This document shows, in pieces, positions 33,938 through 43,800 of a DNA stretch of 64,000 nt (the first letter of the stretch is position 1; every line of letters starts with the position of its first letter). The notes below the pieces were generated by a model. The model was not told the origin of the DNA. It ran no database searches and worked only from the letters and a program-made list of their open reading frames with translations. Both the position numbers and the translations under genes were made by a program. This DNA comes from Apiospora phragmitis (Eukaryota > Ascomycota > Sordariomycetes > Amphisphaeriales > Apiosporaceae), in the NCBI GenBank assembly GCA_038363925.1, contig JAQQWL010000006.1:910501-974500 (forward strand), read 5' to 3'.

Positions 33938-34933
33938 ATGACAACTGCGAAAAGAAGCGTCTTGGTGGTTGGAGCGAATGGCTATATCGGCTTAGCTGTG
34001 TGTCGTGCTTTCGCGAGAGCAGGATGGCGTGTCTTCGGTCTGGTTCGCCGGGCAGAGGTAGCGTCATCGCTCTACGCGGCAGAGGTTACGCCAATCATTA
34101 GCTCGCTGTCGGAAGACTCGCTGCCTCAACGGCTCTACAATTATACGACGACAGTCGATACGATCGTTGGATGCGCCGAACCTGCCGATTACTCTTCTCA
34201 TTACCAACAACTCACCGCTCTCATCCGTCACGTTGCCGAAACTAGCAACAGCAACGGGGTTCGGCCCTTGGTTCTTTTTTCCTCTGGATGCAAAGACTAC
34301 GGCACAACCGATGTAGATGGGGCATCGAACTTGGCTCCTCATACGGAGATGTCGCCGATCAACCCTCCAGCGCACCTGCTTTCTCGAGCAATGACATGCA
34401 CGACGATTTTCGAACTCGACGATGTGGTCGATGCCGCTGTGCTGCGGCCTACCAATGTGTATGGGCACGGCAGTAGCTACTACGGCCTCGTCTTCGACTA
34501 CGCTGCTCGTGTTGCCGCAAGCGGTGCTCCGACGCTGTCCATCGGCTCCGACCCTACCAGTATCATGCATGCGCTTCACGTGGACGATTGCGCCGAGGCT
34601 TATGTGGCTCTCGCCGAGTGCACCAGTCGCGACAGAGTCAATGGACAGTGCTTCAACATCTCGGCGTCCAAGTACGAAACGACACGCGATATGCTCACGG
34701 CCTTGGCCAAGGAGTACAAGTTTCCTGGAGATGCTGTCTTCGCGGGGTCTGCGGAGTCGGACGACCCAGCGATGACGGGGATCTTCGGGTTTAGCCAATG
34801 GGTGGACAGCCGGAAGATCAGGGATTTGACGGGATGGACTGAGAAGAGGATGCTGTTCAGTGAGGACATGCATGTCTACCGGATGGCTTACGAGGCGGCC
34901 ATTGCTTCTGATCAGGGCGAGACTCGTGGATGA
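33938..34933 (+). CDS. NAD(P)-dependent epimerase/dehydratase-like (extended SDR) protein
   Basis: Single exon, 331 aa, ATG 33938 in good context (GACAACAATGACA). The N-terminal Rossmann motif is 'VLVVGANGYIGLAVCRAF' (GxxGxxG), followed by 'FGLVRR' for cofactor ribose/phosphate binding, strand 'VLFSSG', then 'AAVLRPTNVYGHGSSYYG' and 'MHALHVDDCAEAYVALAE', all typical of extended SDRs. I cannot find the usual Tyr-x3-Lys dyad between 'FSSG' and 'RPTNVYG'; the stretch there reads 'PPAHLLSRAMTC'. It may be an atypical SDR acting as a redox sensor or binding protein, or may use another residue. Probably soluble and cytosolic. The frame is intact; a long antisense ORF over it is a shadow. Confidence 0.9.
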   Translation: MTTAKRSVLVVGANGYIGLAVCRAFARAGWRVFGLVRRAEVASSLYAAEVTPIISSLSEDSLPQRLYNYTTTVDTIVGCAEPADYSSHYQQLTALIRHVAETSNSNGVRPLVLFSSGCKDYGTTDVDGASNLAPHTEMSPINPPAHLLSRAMTCTTIFELDDVVDAAVLRPTNVYGHGSSYYGLVFDYAARVAASGAPTLSIGSDPTSIMHALHVDDCAEAYVALAECTSRDRVNGQCFNISASKYETTRDMLTALAKEYKFPGDAVFAGSAESDDPAMTGIFGFSQWVDSRKIRDLTGWTEKRMLFSEDMHVYRMAYEAAIASDQGETRG

Positions 34934-35544
34934 GGACTAAAATGGAGGAGCGTTGGTATCAGGGGAACAGTACTGGATAAGCCACCAACTGGCCATTTCT
35001 GGATAGATTTTATAATTGCGACGAATCTTTTCTTCACATGTAAGATGCAAGAGACATCGATCAATCGGATTCAATTTTGAGGTTACACGTGCTAAGGGCT
35101 CAGGTACACAGCGGAAACCGTCTGGTAGTTGAGTGAGTACGCTGTATCCAAGGGCCGTCTAGGTCAGTGTTGCACATCAAAACACACAAAAGCCTACAAG
35201 AACTAATGCCAGCCGCTCCACGCGTTCAAGTGAAGTGTGCGTATCATAGGATGGATATCCCATCACACATGCTACATAATTAACAACGTCAACAGGAGTG
35301 AACTGAGGGGCATGCGGGGTATTTGTTTACTTGGAGCAGATCGCTGCAGGACAAACGGTCGTCTGCTAGGCAACAAGTATTTCTACTCTCAAGATCTTGT
35401 CCTGAAAAACATTGCGAAATCATAGAACACCATACGAATTTTAGCCTTCATGGATACAGATTCGTAACTTATTCCTCTCAGGGTCATAATTTTCTCTCCC
35501 TCTCTTCTACATACCGCCTACTTCATGAGATATTGTCCACCGCA
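34934..35544. other. intergenic, no gene seen
   Basis: 3' flank of the SDR gene and C/T-rich 5' flank of the methyltransferase gene. The frame of the next gene is open upstream to 35323 but with non-coding composition. Confidence 0.65.
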
Positions 35545-36576
35545 ATGGTTCAGACCCGCCGCACAGCAGCCGCGGCAGCGGCAGCGGCCGTAGCAGCAAA
35601 ACCAACAGCAGCAGCAACACCCGCCAATAATAGTAACACGACCGCGCCTACTACTACTGCTGCTGCTGCTACTGCCACTGCTACGACGAAGAACAATGCG
35701 CGCTTCAACGCCGAGGCCGCCGCGTGGGACAGCAACCCCTTCATCCAGGCCATGAGCGCCGAGGCCTGGCGCGCGATCCAGCACAACGTCACATGCTTTA
35801 GGGACTCATCCGACGCCGGCCGGCCCGCCCGGCCCGACGTGCTGGAGATCGGCTGCGGCACGGGCACGCTGAGCCTGCTGGTCGCGCCGCACGCCCGGCA
35901 GCTCGTCGCCGTCGACGCCGCCGAGGGCATGGTCGAGGTCTTGAGGGGCAAGCTTGCGGACAATGCTCAGTCTAACGCTGAGGCTGACGCCGACGATGGC
36001 GATAAGGGTGGGGATGATGACGAAGGCGAAAATAAGAAGAAGAAGGACAAGAGCCGTTTGCCGAAGAAAGATTTCCGGAACGTCGTGCCCATCTGCGTCA
36101 TGCTCGAGGACCCGGAGGACCCTAACTTGCCTCCCGGGACGCAGGAGCAGCAGCAGGAGCCAGACCGCGGCGGTGTCGGCGGTCGACCTGATAGGATCAA
36201 GTTCGACCTCGTCATCTCGCACCTCGTGCTGCACCACATCCCGGAGCTGGCGCCGGTCCTCGCGACGATGCTGGGCTGCCTCAAGCCGGGCGGCGCCGTG
36301 GCGCTGACCGACTTCGAGGACTTCGGGCCCGCGGCGCGCCGGTTCCACCCGGAGGGCAAGATGGAGGGGGTCGAGCGGCACGGGATCGAACGGGAGGCGA
36401 TGCGGCGGCTGATGCATGACGTCGGGTTCGTCGACGTCCGCGTCGAGGGCGCGTGGACGGCGCGCAAGTCGGTCGAGCGGTTCCCGGGCGAGTTCGGGGA
36501 TCAGGCCGAGGGCGGGGAGGGGGCGGGCGAGGAGATGGAGTTTCCTTTCTTGATATGTACGGGGAAGAGACCGTGA
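35545..36576 (+). CDS. class-I SAM-dependent methyltransferase
   Basis: Single exon, 343 aa, ATG 35545 ('MVQTRRTAAAAAAA'). The first ~55 residues are Ala/Thr/Asn repeats and resemble a low-complexity or mitochondrial-type leader. The methyltransferase core follows: motif I 'VLEIGCGTGTLSLLVAP' (~98-114), acidic end of strand 2 'LVAVDAAEGM', 'FDLVISHLVLHHI' (motif IV-like) and 'LKPGGAVALTDF'. An insertion of about 45 residues between strands 2 and 3 is acidic and then Lys-rich (DADDGDKGGDDDEGENKKKKDK), longer than usual for the fold. The substrate cannot be told from sequence; related fungal proteins are annotated as UbiE/COQ5-like or type-11 methyltransferases. The frame is intact, with high GC at third positions. 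Confidence 0.82.
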   Translation: MVQTRRTAAAAAAAAVAAKPTAAATPANNSNTTAPTTTAAAATATATTKNNARFNAEAAAWDSNPFIQAMSAEAWRAIQHNVTCFRDSSDAGRPARPDVLEIGCGTGTLSLLVAPHARQLVAVDAAEGMVEVLRGKLADNAQSNAEADADDGDKGGDDDEGENKKKKDKSRLPKKDFRNVVPICVMLEDPEDPNLPPGTQEQQQEPDRGGVGGRPDRIKFDLVISHLVLHHIPELAPVLATMLGCLKPGGAVALTDFEDFGPAARRFHPEGKMEGVERHGIEREAMRRLMHDVGFVDVRVEGAWTARKSVERFPGEFGDQAEGGEGAGEEMEFPFLICTGKRP

Positions 36577-37440
36577 GATGGAAGACTACGCGGGCAGGTA
36601 GTTTAGATGTCTTCAGAGTTGGATTGGACGGCTGGCACGTTTGCATTGATGACGAAGGATATGAAACATATGTGCACAAGAAGGCCTGCGAATACTTGAA
36701 TGCCCAAAAACGCAGGTACTACAAGAACGCGGCGGCATCTCACGACTCTCTGTCGCCTACCTTGAGGGATTCCTCCTGCATACCTGGGAACTGGATTGTA
36801 TAGAGCATTGAATGAGAGAATACTGTCTATGTACGGAGCACCTGCTTTAGACATATAAGTACACAGCACGTTCTTCAGGGGCCATGGAATTTGAGGGTGG
36901 CATGAAATAAAGACACGACGTTGAAATGATACATGAGGTCATTAGGGAAGGTGCTGCTGTTAGTATGATGCCTACCTCTCTTTTCAGTACCCCAAGACGC
37001 ATGGACCCCCAAGTTAGCTGGGCTGGGCTTTTTAGGTGCAACCCACCCTCTTTGGGTCAATTGGGGACGACGAATAGGCGAAGAGCCAGCTCCTCCCTCC
37101 GGGCAAGAAAATAATCTCCTGATCATGAAGACCATTGGATTGCAGCAAGCCAATGAAGTAGTAGCAATCCCTTCGAGTCGCAAAATCCCACCACTTCCAA
37201 ACAGCCCAGTATCACTCTTTGCACAACGAATTTTGTGACAATTGACATCGAGCGTGTGACTCTTTTCTTTCTAACGCCTCCTCGTTCTTTTCGCTCTCAT
37301 CTTATCTGTTCAATTCGATCTCTCCGATTAATGGGACGAAAGTGGCGTCTTTGAGCATCTACCTACTACTCTTCTGCCTCCCGGGACCGAATCGGAATCG
37401 GGGCCTTGTGAAATATTATTAAACAAGGACGTCCGGATAC
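36577..37440. other. intergenic, no gene seen
   Basis: Spacer between two plus-strand genes. C/T-rich from about 37250, consistent with the promoter of the next gene. Confidence 0.65.
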
Positions 37441-38637
37441 ATGGCCAAAATCGGTAGCCCACGCAGCGTGGCCGAAGCCACCTTATTCACCTCCAATACG
37501 CCGCACGCCAACATCAAGAAAGCTCCTGCCGACGCTACCTCCTCCTCCTCCTCTTCCGTAGCCACCACCGCATCCTCCCACAAAAACGCGCCGACCATGT
37601 CGTCCACGAGATCAGCAGCAGCAGCCTCCGCCTCTGCATTCAGGTCGGCGCCGGCGGCGGCGCCCCGGAAACCTCTGGCACAGAAACCCGGCATGCCGCC
37701 GCTGGGCAACCGGCCCACCGCGCCCGAGACGCTCGACGAGAAGGTGCGGCGGCTGCGGGCCGCGCACCTGGCGGCCAAGAACCACGAAGTATCGAAGCTG
37801 GACAAGGTCATTGGCGGCACGAGGAGGTACATGGACGCGGCCCATCGGTTTACCGTCGTGGGACTGATTGGTTTCAGCGGTAAGTCTTTTTCTTCCCTTC
37901 AATCACCTATACGCATCATAGAATACAATACTTGAAGAAGAAGAAGAAAAGCGAGCAATCCCACTGACCCCAACTTTTCACTCCTCACAGGTCTTGCGTT
38001 GGTGGTCACCGCCTACGCCACCGTGGACATGATGTTTCACAACCGGAAGCGCCGAAACGAGTTCTTCGCCATGCAGCAGACCCTCCAGTCCGACAGTCTC
38101 GAGGCCGCCCGCCTCGCCTACATGACGGGAAAGGCCAGCGACGAGCAGATCGCCATGGTCGAGGAAGCGACCGAGCGCGCCAAGGAGGCCGGCGTGCCCC
38201 TGCCCAGTCTCCTGAACCCGGCCAGGACGGCCACCACCACCACCACGGAGGAGGCGGCCGCGGCCGCACCAGGGGCCTTCGCCACCACCAGCACCGCCGA
38301 CAGGACCGTCTGGCCCGGCGAGTCCATGCAGGGCGCCTCCCTGAGCGGCGCCGGCGAGGAACCCGAGAAGAAGAAGAAGGGCGGCTTCGGCAGTTGGCTC
38401 TTCTCGAGCCTGAAGAAGGAGGACACCGCCGCTGGTGCCGATAGCAGCAGCAGCCTGAACTTCAAGGACGAAGAGGCGGCCGCGTCGGGCCGGATCATGC
38501 GGGCGATCGATGAGCAGAAGGACAACGTCAAGGCCGCGCTCGACTCGGAGCGGGAAAACCAGCGCAAGGGCGGTTTCCTGGACCAAATAGGCCTTGCCCC
38601 GCAGGAGAAGCCCCAGAAGAAGGGATGGTTATGGTAA
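37441..38637 (+). CDS. mitochondrial cytochrome c oxidase assembly (COX14-like domain) protein
   Basis: Two exons, 37441-37879 and 37991-38637 (361 aa); intron 37880-37990 (GTAAGT...CACAG) joins 'LIGFSG' to 'LALVVTAY'. The first ~85 residues are Ser/Ala-rich with few acids, compatible with a mitochondrial leader. The conserved core is 'LDEKVRRLRAAHLAAKNHEVSKLD', a single membrane helix 'FTVVGLIGFSGLALVVTAYA', then 'HNRKRRNEFF', the pattern of the fungal COX14-type assembly domain. The C-terminal ~150 residues are charged and low complexity (EKKKKGGFGSWLF, EDTAAGADSSSS). Family members are inner-membrane factors for complex IV assembly. The assignment to COX14 rests on remembered family pattern and is moderate. 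An earlier in-frame Met cluster makes ATG 37441 likely but not certain. Confidence 0.7.
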
Positions 38638-39743
38638 AAATGTCTGGAGAGAGAAAAGGGGCTGCTCCCCACAGGGCAAGCATGACATATCACCTGTCTG
38701 TCTAGTTTGTCGTCTATACTTGTACCATTGGAGAGAGAGAGAGAGAGGAAAGAACTCTCCATGCATTACATACATATCGAGTCACTCTCACAGCCCGTCG
38801 TCTCGCTGTCTTTATCCCTACGCGCAAGTAGATCATGATGATGGATGCGTATTTGGTGGCAGAGGATCGCATTCTTGGGCATAGTAGTAGTTGTTATCCG
38901 TGTTGGTGTATCATCGTGTGTTATTACTGGTGTAGATAGACGACGACGGTGCATCAAATCAGGCGTTCAATGGGTCTGGTTGGTCTATCTATCTACTTTA
39001 CTGAAATGTCTACTTTCAGGTTGTACATATGTTCGCATCTCAATCAACATCTATGCCTCGTATCATGTTTGCTATCTGGTCGTTAGCTCATTATCAGTTA
39101 CCCTGTCACAACTTATGTACACACATACTTCACCCCTATCATTCACTACCTACCCAGCACGGAGTTCGTCGGGGATCCAGCAGGTCCCTGAAAAGCACGT
39201 CCACCCCTACTAAATGCGCAAGGATGGCTCTCACAAAAACACAGCACCAAGATTCGCAAAGTGACATTCGCAGGGCAGCATCGCCTTCTATCTTTATATT
39301 GTTTTTTCAATTTTGTGATATAAGTTTGGTTTAACGCCAGAAGCGGGTCACGCTATCTGTTGGGTCTTATACTTCTGCTGCCACCGGGTGTTCATATCCA
39401 TCGCTATATATCTGACGTAAAGCCTGCCAAGCGAACCCAATGACGTGATTACACCCTTTCCTTTCCCATGATGAACTCCTGAACTCCAAAAACAAATCCA
39501 TAGCTTCCATGCAATAAACGAGTGTGAGGGGTATTGTGGCAAGAAAAAGGCCCTAAGAACAACAAATAAACCAGAGGCTACGAAGACCGTATGCCGAAAC
39601 ATCTCTACCAGCAGCCGCTGTACTGGAGTGACCAATCGTCGGCAGTAGTTGTGAAGATGCAGCATCTTCTATGCATCGGGTAACTGGTATGGTAATGCGT
39701 AAACAATCGCTGCATACAGCGCAGGTGCCGGCTACCTCTTCAG
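38638..39743. other. intergenic between converging genes, no gene seen
   Basis: 3' flanks of two converging genes. Includes a (GA)n run at 38731-38748, about 95 bp after the COX14-like stop. Confidence 0.7.
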
Positions 39744-40892
39744 TTACGATATGATGATATGATTGAAGTGACCCGGAATTTTCTGCCGGCACTTGTCGCA
39801 GTCCGCCCGGTACCCTATACTGAACGACTTTTTCATGCCAGGTTGGAGCGTCCAGCTATTGACGGTGTGCTTGCTACGCGAGTGGCCGTACTTGCCGCGT
39901 GGCGAAGGAGTGGCAGGTGCTGAAGATGGCGAGCTGCCTTCTTCGGGAATAGCATCACCATCCGCGTCCATCATACCCGTGTCCGTTTCTGTGGCTGGTT
40001 CATGGCATATCTCCAAGTTGGGATGAAGCGCTGCCATAGCCGCCGGGTTAGTCGAATGAGGCATATGTGGTAGGTACGGCCGCTGTTGAGACGCATCTAG
40101 CACCATTCCAGGGCTGTTGGGTATTTCCTCGCCACCACTTTCACTAATAGGGGATGGGAGTCGCCGGTTCTGGATCATAGACCATCCTGCCGAGCCATCC
40201 AAGGAACGCGGGACCGAGGGATCCGCTGCGGGTGGGAATGCTTGATGATGTCCTGCGCCGATTCCAGCATCGCCCATATAATTTTGGAAATCCACGCCTC
40301 CGAGGTTCGAGTTCGCAGCATGCATTTGCTGGTTCGCCGAGGTCCAATTGTTTCCCCGTACTTGAGCGGCAAACGTCGCATTGATGGGAGTGGGAATCCG
40401 ACCGGTATTACTCGAGCCGTACCCGTCACCTACTGACTGGCCAGGGTGGTTCGCCATCCCATCCATCATATCCGTATCCCTATCTACATCCATGGAAGAG
40501 TTGGACGCGTGCTGCTGCTGCTGCATGGGCAGCGTGGAAACCCATGGCGAGAAGTGGGACTGAGACTGCATCTCCTCCGAGTCCGAGTCCGTGGGAGTAA
40601 TTGTGGTCGCGGCCACCGAGTTCGTGGGGAAGCTGGGGGGGTGGGACCATCGTTTGTGCGGAGGCGAAGAACGCAAAGGCAGCGAATGCAGGCGTTTCTA
40701 TGCGCATCATCAGGTCAGAAGATGGAACAATGGGTCATTGCTTCGCAAGGGAAAGCTCGAAATTATGGGATTCAAGTCAATACTTACATTACGATGATCA
40801 CCGAAGCTCAGCGACTCGGCAGCACCATTTTCCTCTTCCTCCCGGCCTCTCTTCCTGGTGGCCTCAGGCCAGCGGTGGTGAGTCTCGAGCAT
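39744..40892 (-). CDS. conserved fungal protein of unknown function (MLETHHRW-type)
   Basis: Minus strand, two exons: 40892-40788 (ATG at 40892-40890) and 40697-39744; intron 40698-40787 (GTAAGT...ATAG), 352 aa. Exon 1 encodes 'MLETHHRWPEATRKRGREEE', basic then acidic, nuclear-like. The middle is disordered, rich in Ser, Met, Asn and Pro, with a short Gln run (MQQQQH). The C-terminal ~50 residues look conserved: 'GHSRSKHTVNSWTLQPGMKK', then 'CDKCRQKIPGHFNHII', where the CxxC could bind zinc with the following His residues. I do not recognise a named domain; I remember similar tails only as hypothetical proteins of Sordariomycetes. The two-exon structure and phase 0 junction support the model. 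Confidence 0.72.
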
Positions 40893-43800
40893 GGTAGTGG
40901 TTGGGAATAGAGCCGGCAGGCACAATGCCAAGAAAAAACGGGTGGTTGCGTATAAGCTGCTTGAATGATAACAACACTTGAAGCTTGAATACTGGAAGAA
41001 AAGAGAGGCAAACCCAAGGGTTGGCGAGTGGACGTATGGGATAGTGACCAGCGTATTAGACAGATGTGTGTGAGTTTGCGGGGGCAATGGACAAATGGAC
41101 GAGTTGGCTGGCTGATCGTCGTTTATCGTGGCTTAGGGTCCAGCTTTACGAATAAACGATTTGACGCCCCGAACCTTGTTCGCGCCAGACGGATCTCAAC
41201 GCAACGAGATAGTGTTCAAATAGTTGGTAGCACGGGCAGACCAGGCTGGTGTCAAGACTGAGTCAACCAGTTATTCCAGTATTGATTGGGAGGAACCAAA
41301 AGGTAGGTGATTTCTTTTTGGGGTGGTTGGTTGATGAGATGCGTCGAAGTGATTAGGAGTCGGTACTTTCTGCTGGGTATGCGATGCAAAGTACAAACTG
41401 AAAAATTAGCAGGAGGTGAGAATTGAACGATTAAGTTAAATGTAATAAGGACAGCTTCTGCCTCCTCAAGATGCGAGAAAATAGAAAGAATGTGAGGGTT
41501 TGTGAATCGAATGAGACAAGCGGCATAAGACTGTAATAATACCCTTCCTTATGATGCGAAGGGGCGGAAGGAGAAGTGGCCTAGCAGAGGTGGACTTCAG
41601 CTACAAGGGGGGAAAAAGGAAAAAGGCAACATAACAATGTGGCAGACAAGAAGGAATGACGTGTGTGGGTGCGCAAGCTCAAAGTCGCGATATAGCAGCC
41701 AGAAATAAGATGGAATGAGAGAAAAAAAAAGAGAAGGAGTAAACACTGTCGCAAGGAATCGCAAGTACATAACCAGCAAAGCCCCTCCAACTGTCAGTCA
41801 GTCAGTCCAGCAGTCGTCAAGTCAAGTCACGACCCGTGCAGCCCGTGTCAAATCTACTACCTAGCCTGCCTGCTAGATCCGGGTCCAGGTATGATGGATG
41901 GGATGGATGAAAAGTGGGCACTTACAGGTTAGTAGATGAGATCTTTCTCGAGCAACCACTGCGAGAAGACAAGGGAGAGACTTTTCTGAGGGGCCGAGTG
42001 TGCAGTGAGACAAGGCAGCCCAGACAGTACTTTTTGGACTGGTTTGATGGATGGAGTGGTGGAGAAATGGAAATGCTGGTGCATCGACACAACCCGCCCT
42101 CCTGTAGGTAAACAAGGAAACCTTCAGGGCTGCAAGGTGAAGCTGCTTGCTGCAGCCTGTGAGGGGGTTTTAGGTAGCACTCTAGGCTAACATACGCGGT
42201 ACTACATACCTAAGGCAGATATAGGCTGTCATTCACCACTTCAATGCGAATTGATGCATCCCCAAGACTTCTGGCACCCTAACCTTAGACTACTACATGT
42301 CACTACAGCTAGCTGGCAGATTGGCTCAGGTGGCTGGCTGGCTGTACGTACAGGGACAGACAGTGACTGCTAACTAACCTCCATCGCACATGAGCATGAA
42401 ACCCACCCCACAGACAGACAGCCCAGCCTGCTAGTGTGGAAGAGAGTCCGATCGGTTCACCAGGAGTCAGATTGAACTGTTTTGATGCACACACTACTCA
42501 GATCCTCTCATCCCGGCATCAGCATGTTTGCAGTAGGGCTGTGAACTTCGATCCTCGTTTTGGATCTTCGACACAAAAACAACACAGGCGCAGCAATCGA
42601 TCGACTGCCAAGAGGTCGACAAGCCAGACTGCGGCTCAATGGGCTGCGCGCTGCCGTCACAAACTCGCAGCTGAACATGTCAGGTCAGGGTCGGAGTTAG
42701 GAATGTGTGTTGCATGACTAGCGCTAATAATAAACACTTCAGTGTTCACGGTCCGAGTCCCCGCTATCCATCATGCTGGGCATGCAGTAGGTGGGTTTTC
42801 AGTGACGATGGCCTGCAGCATGCATCTGCATCTGCAGTGCCGTATGGAGACTATTGGAAGGCAATTGACCACCATGAAACTGCTATCAGTCACGGCATAT
42901 AATAACAAGTTACCTGGGCAATCAGAAAAACAAAACCATGTAAACAACACAAAGCAAAAACCATTGTTCAAATTCACCCCTACAGGAGCCATGAGCTATG
43001 CTAGGTACAGTATTTCCGACATGGAGGTCAAGTACAGCTGCAGTGTCTGATTAGCAATAACGGGAATCCCGAAAGATCGGGTTCCCATCCACCTCACATG
43101 GTCGGAAAAGCTCTCCGATATTAGCCCTGACACTAGAATTTTCTACACCACTTCCTTTTGCGTGCTTTGGCCTACACACGGTTTTGAAAGAAAAAAAGAA
43201 AGGGGGGGGGCTTTCCTCGTAACATGATGACGAGTCAGTATCAACAATTCCACGTCGCTCATCTAGAATGTATTTCTCGACGAAAACGCTGGCGGTCAGC
43301 GAATTGTGTCGGTGAGTCGTGTAATTACATTGTAGGTAGGTCATGTTATTACAGCAGGCCCTAGGAGTCTCGAAATGTACGGAGAACACTAGACACCCAC
43401 TGACCAGACACAGAAGACAGGCGGTTTGGTGGTCCAGAACAGCCCAGATGCCCGAGCGGCATAGCGACATTGTATTCCAACCTTGTCCCCACACTGCCGG
43501 TCCCAATTGCTCGGTACGCTCGACAGCCCGTGACCCCCCAATGGGTGTGACCTGCGGCTGTAACTTCACTCTGTTCTGAAAAGCGAAGGCTCTTCTTTCC
43601 TCTGACATGGTTTCAGAAGTGCTTCATCGGTCCCCAGGATCGCCTGCGATTGTCGGCGATAGTACGCAAAAATGAGAATTACCCACACGTGCCACAAATG
43701 TCATGATTCATTACGTACCGTACTGTTCGTAATCGGTCTACTTATTCTCTTTCGACAATAGCGACGATGCAATTTTCCTGACCAAGGCACATAATTGAAG

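Noticed and set aside
31184..36576. A biosynthetic cluster formed by the Zn2Cys6 factor, SDR and methyltransferase
   Set aside because: No backbone synthase (PKS, NRPS, terpene cyclase) or P450 is present; three generic enzymes in a row are not enough.
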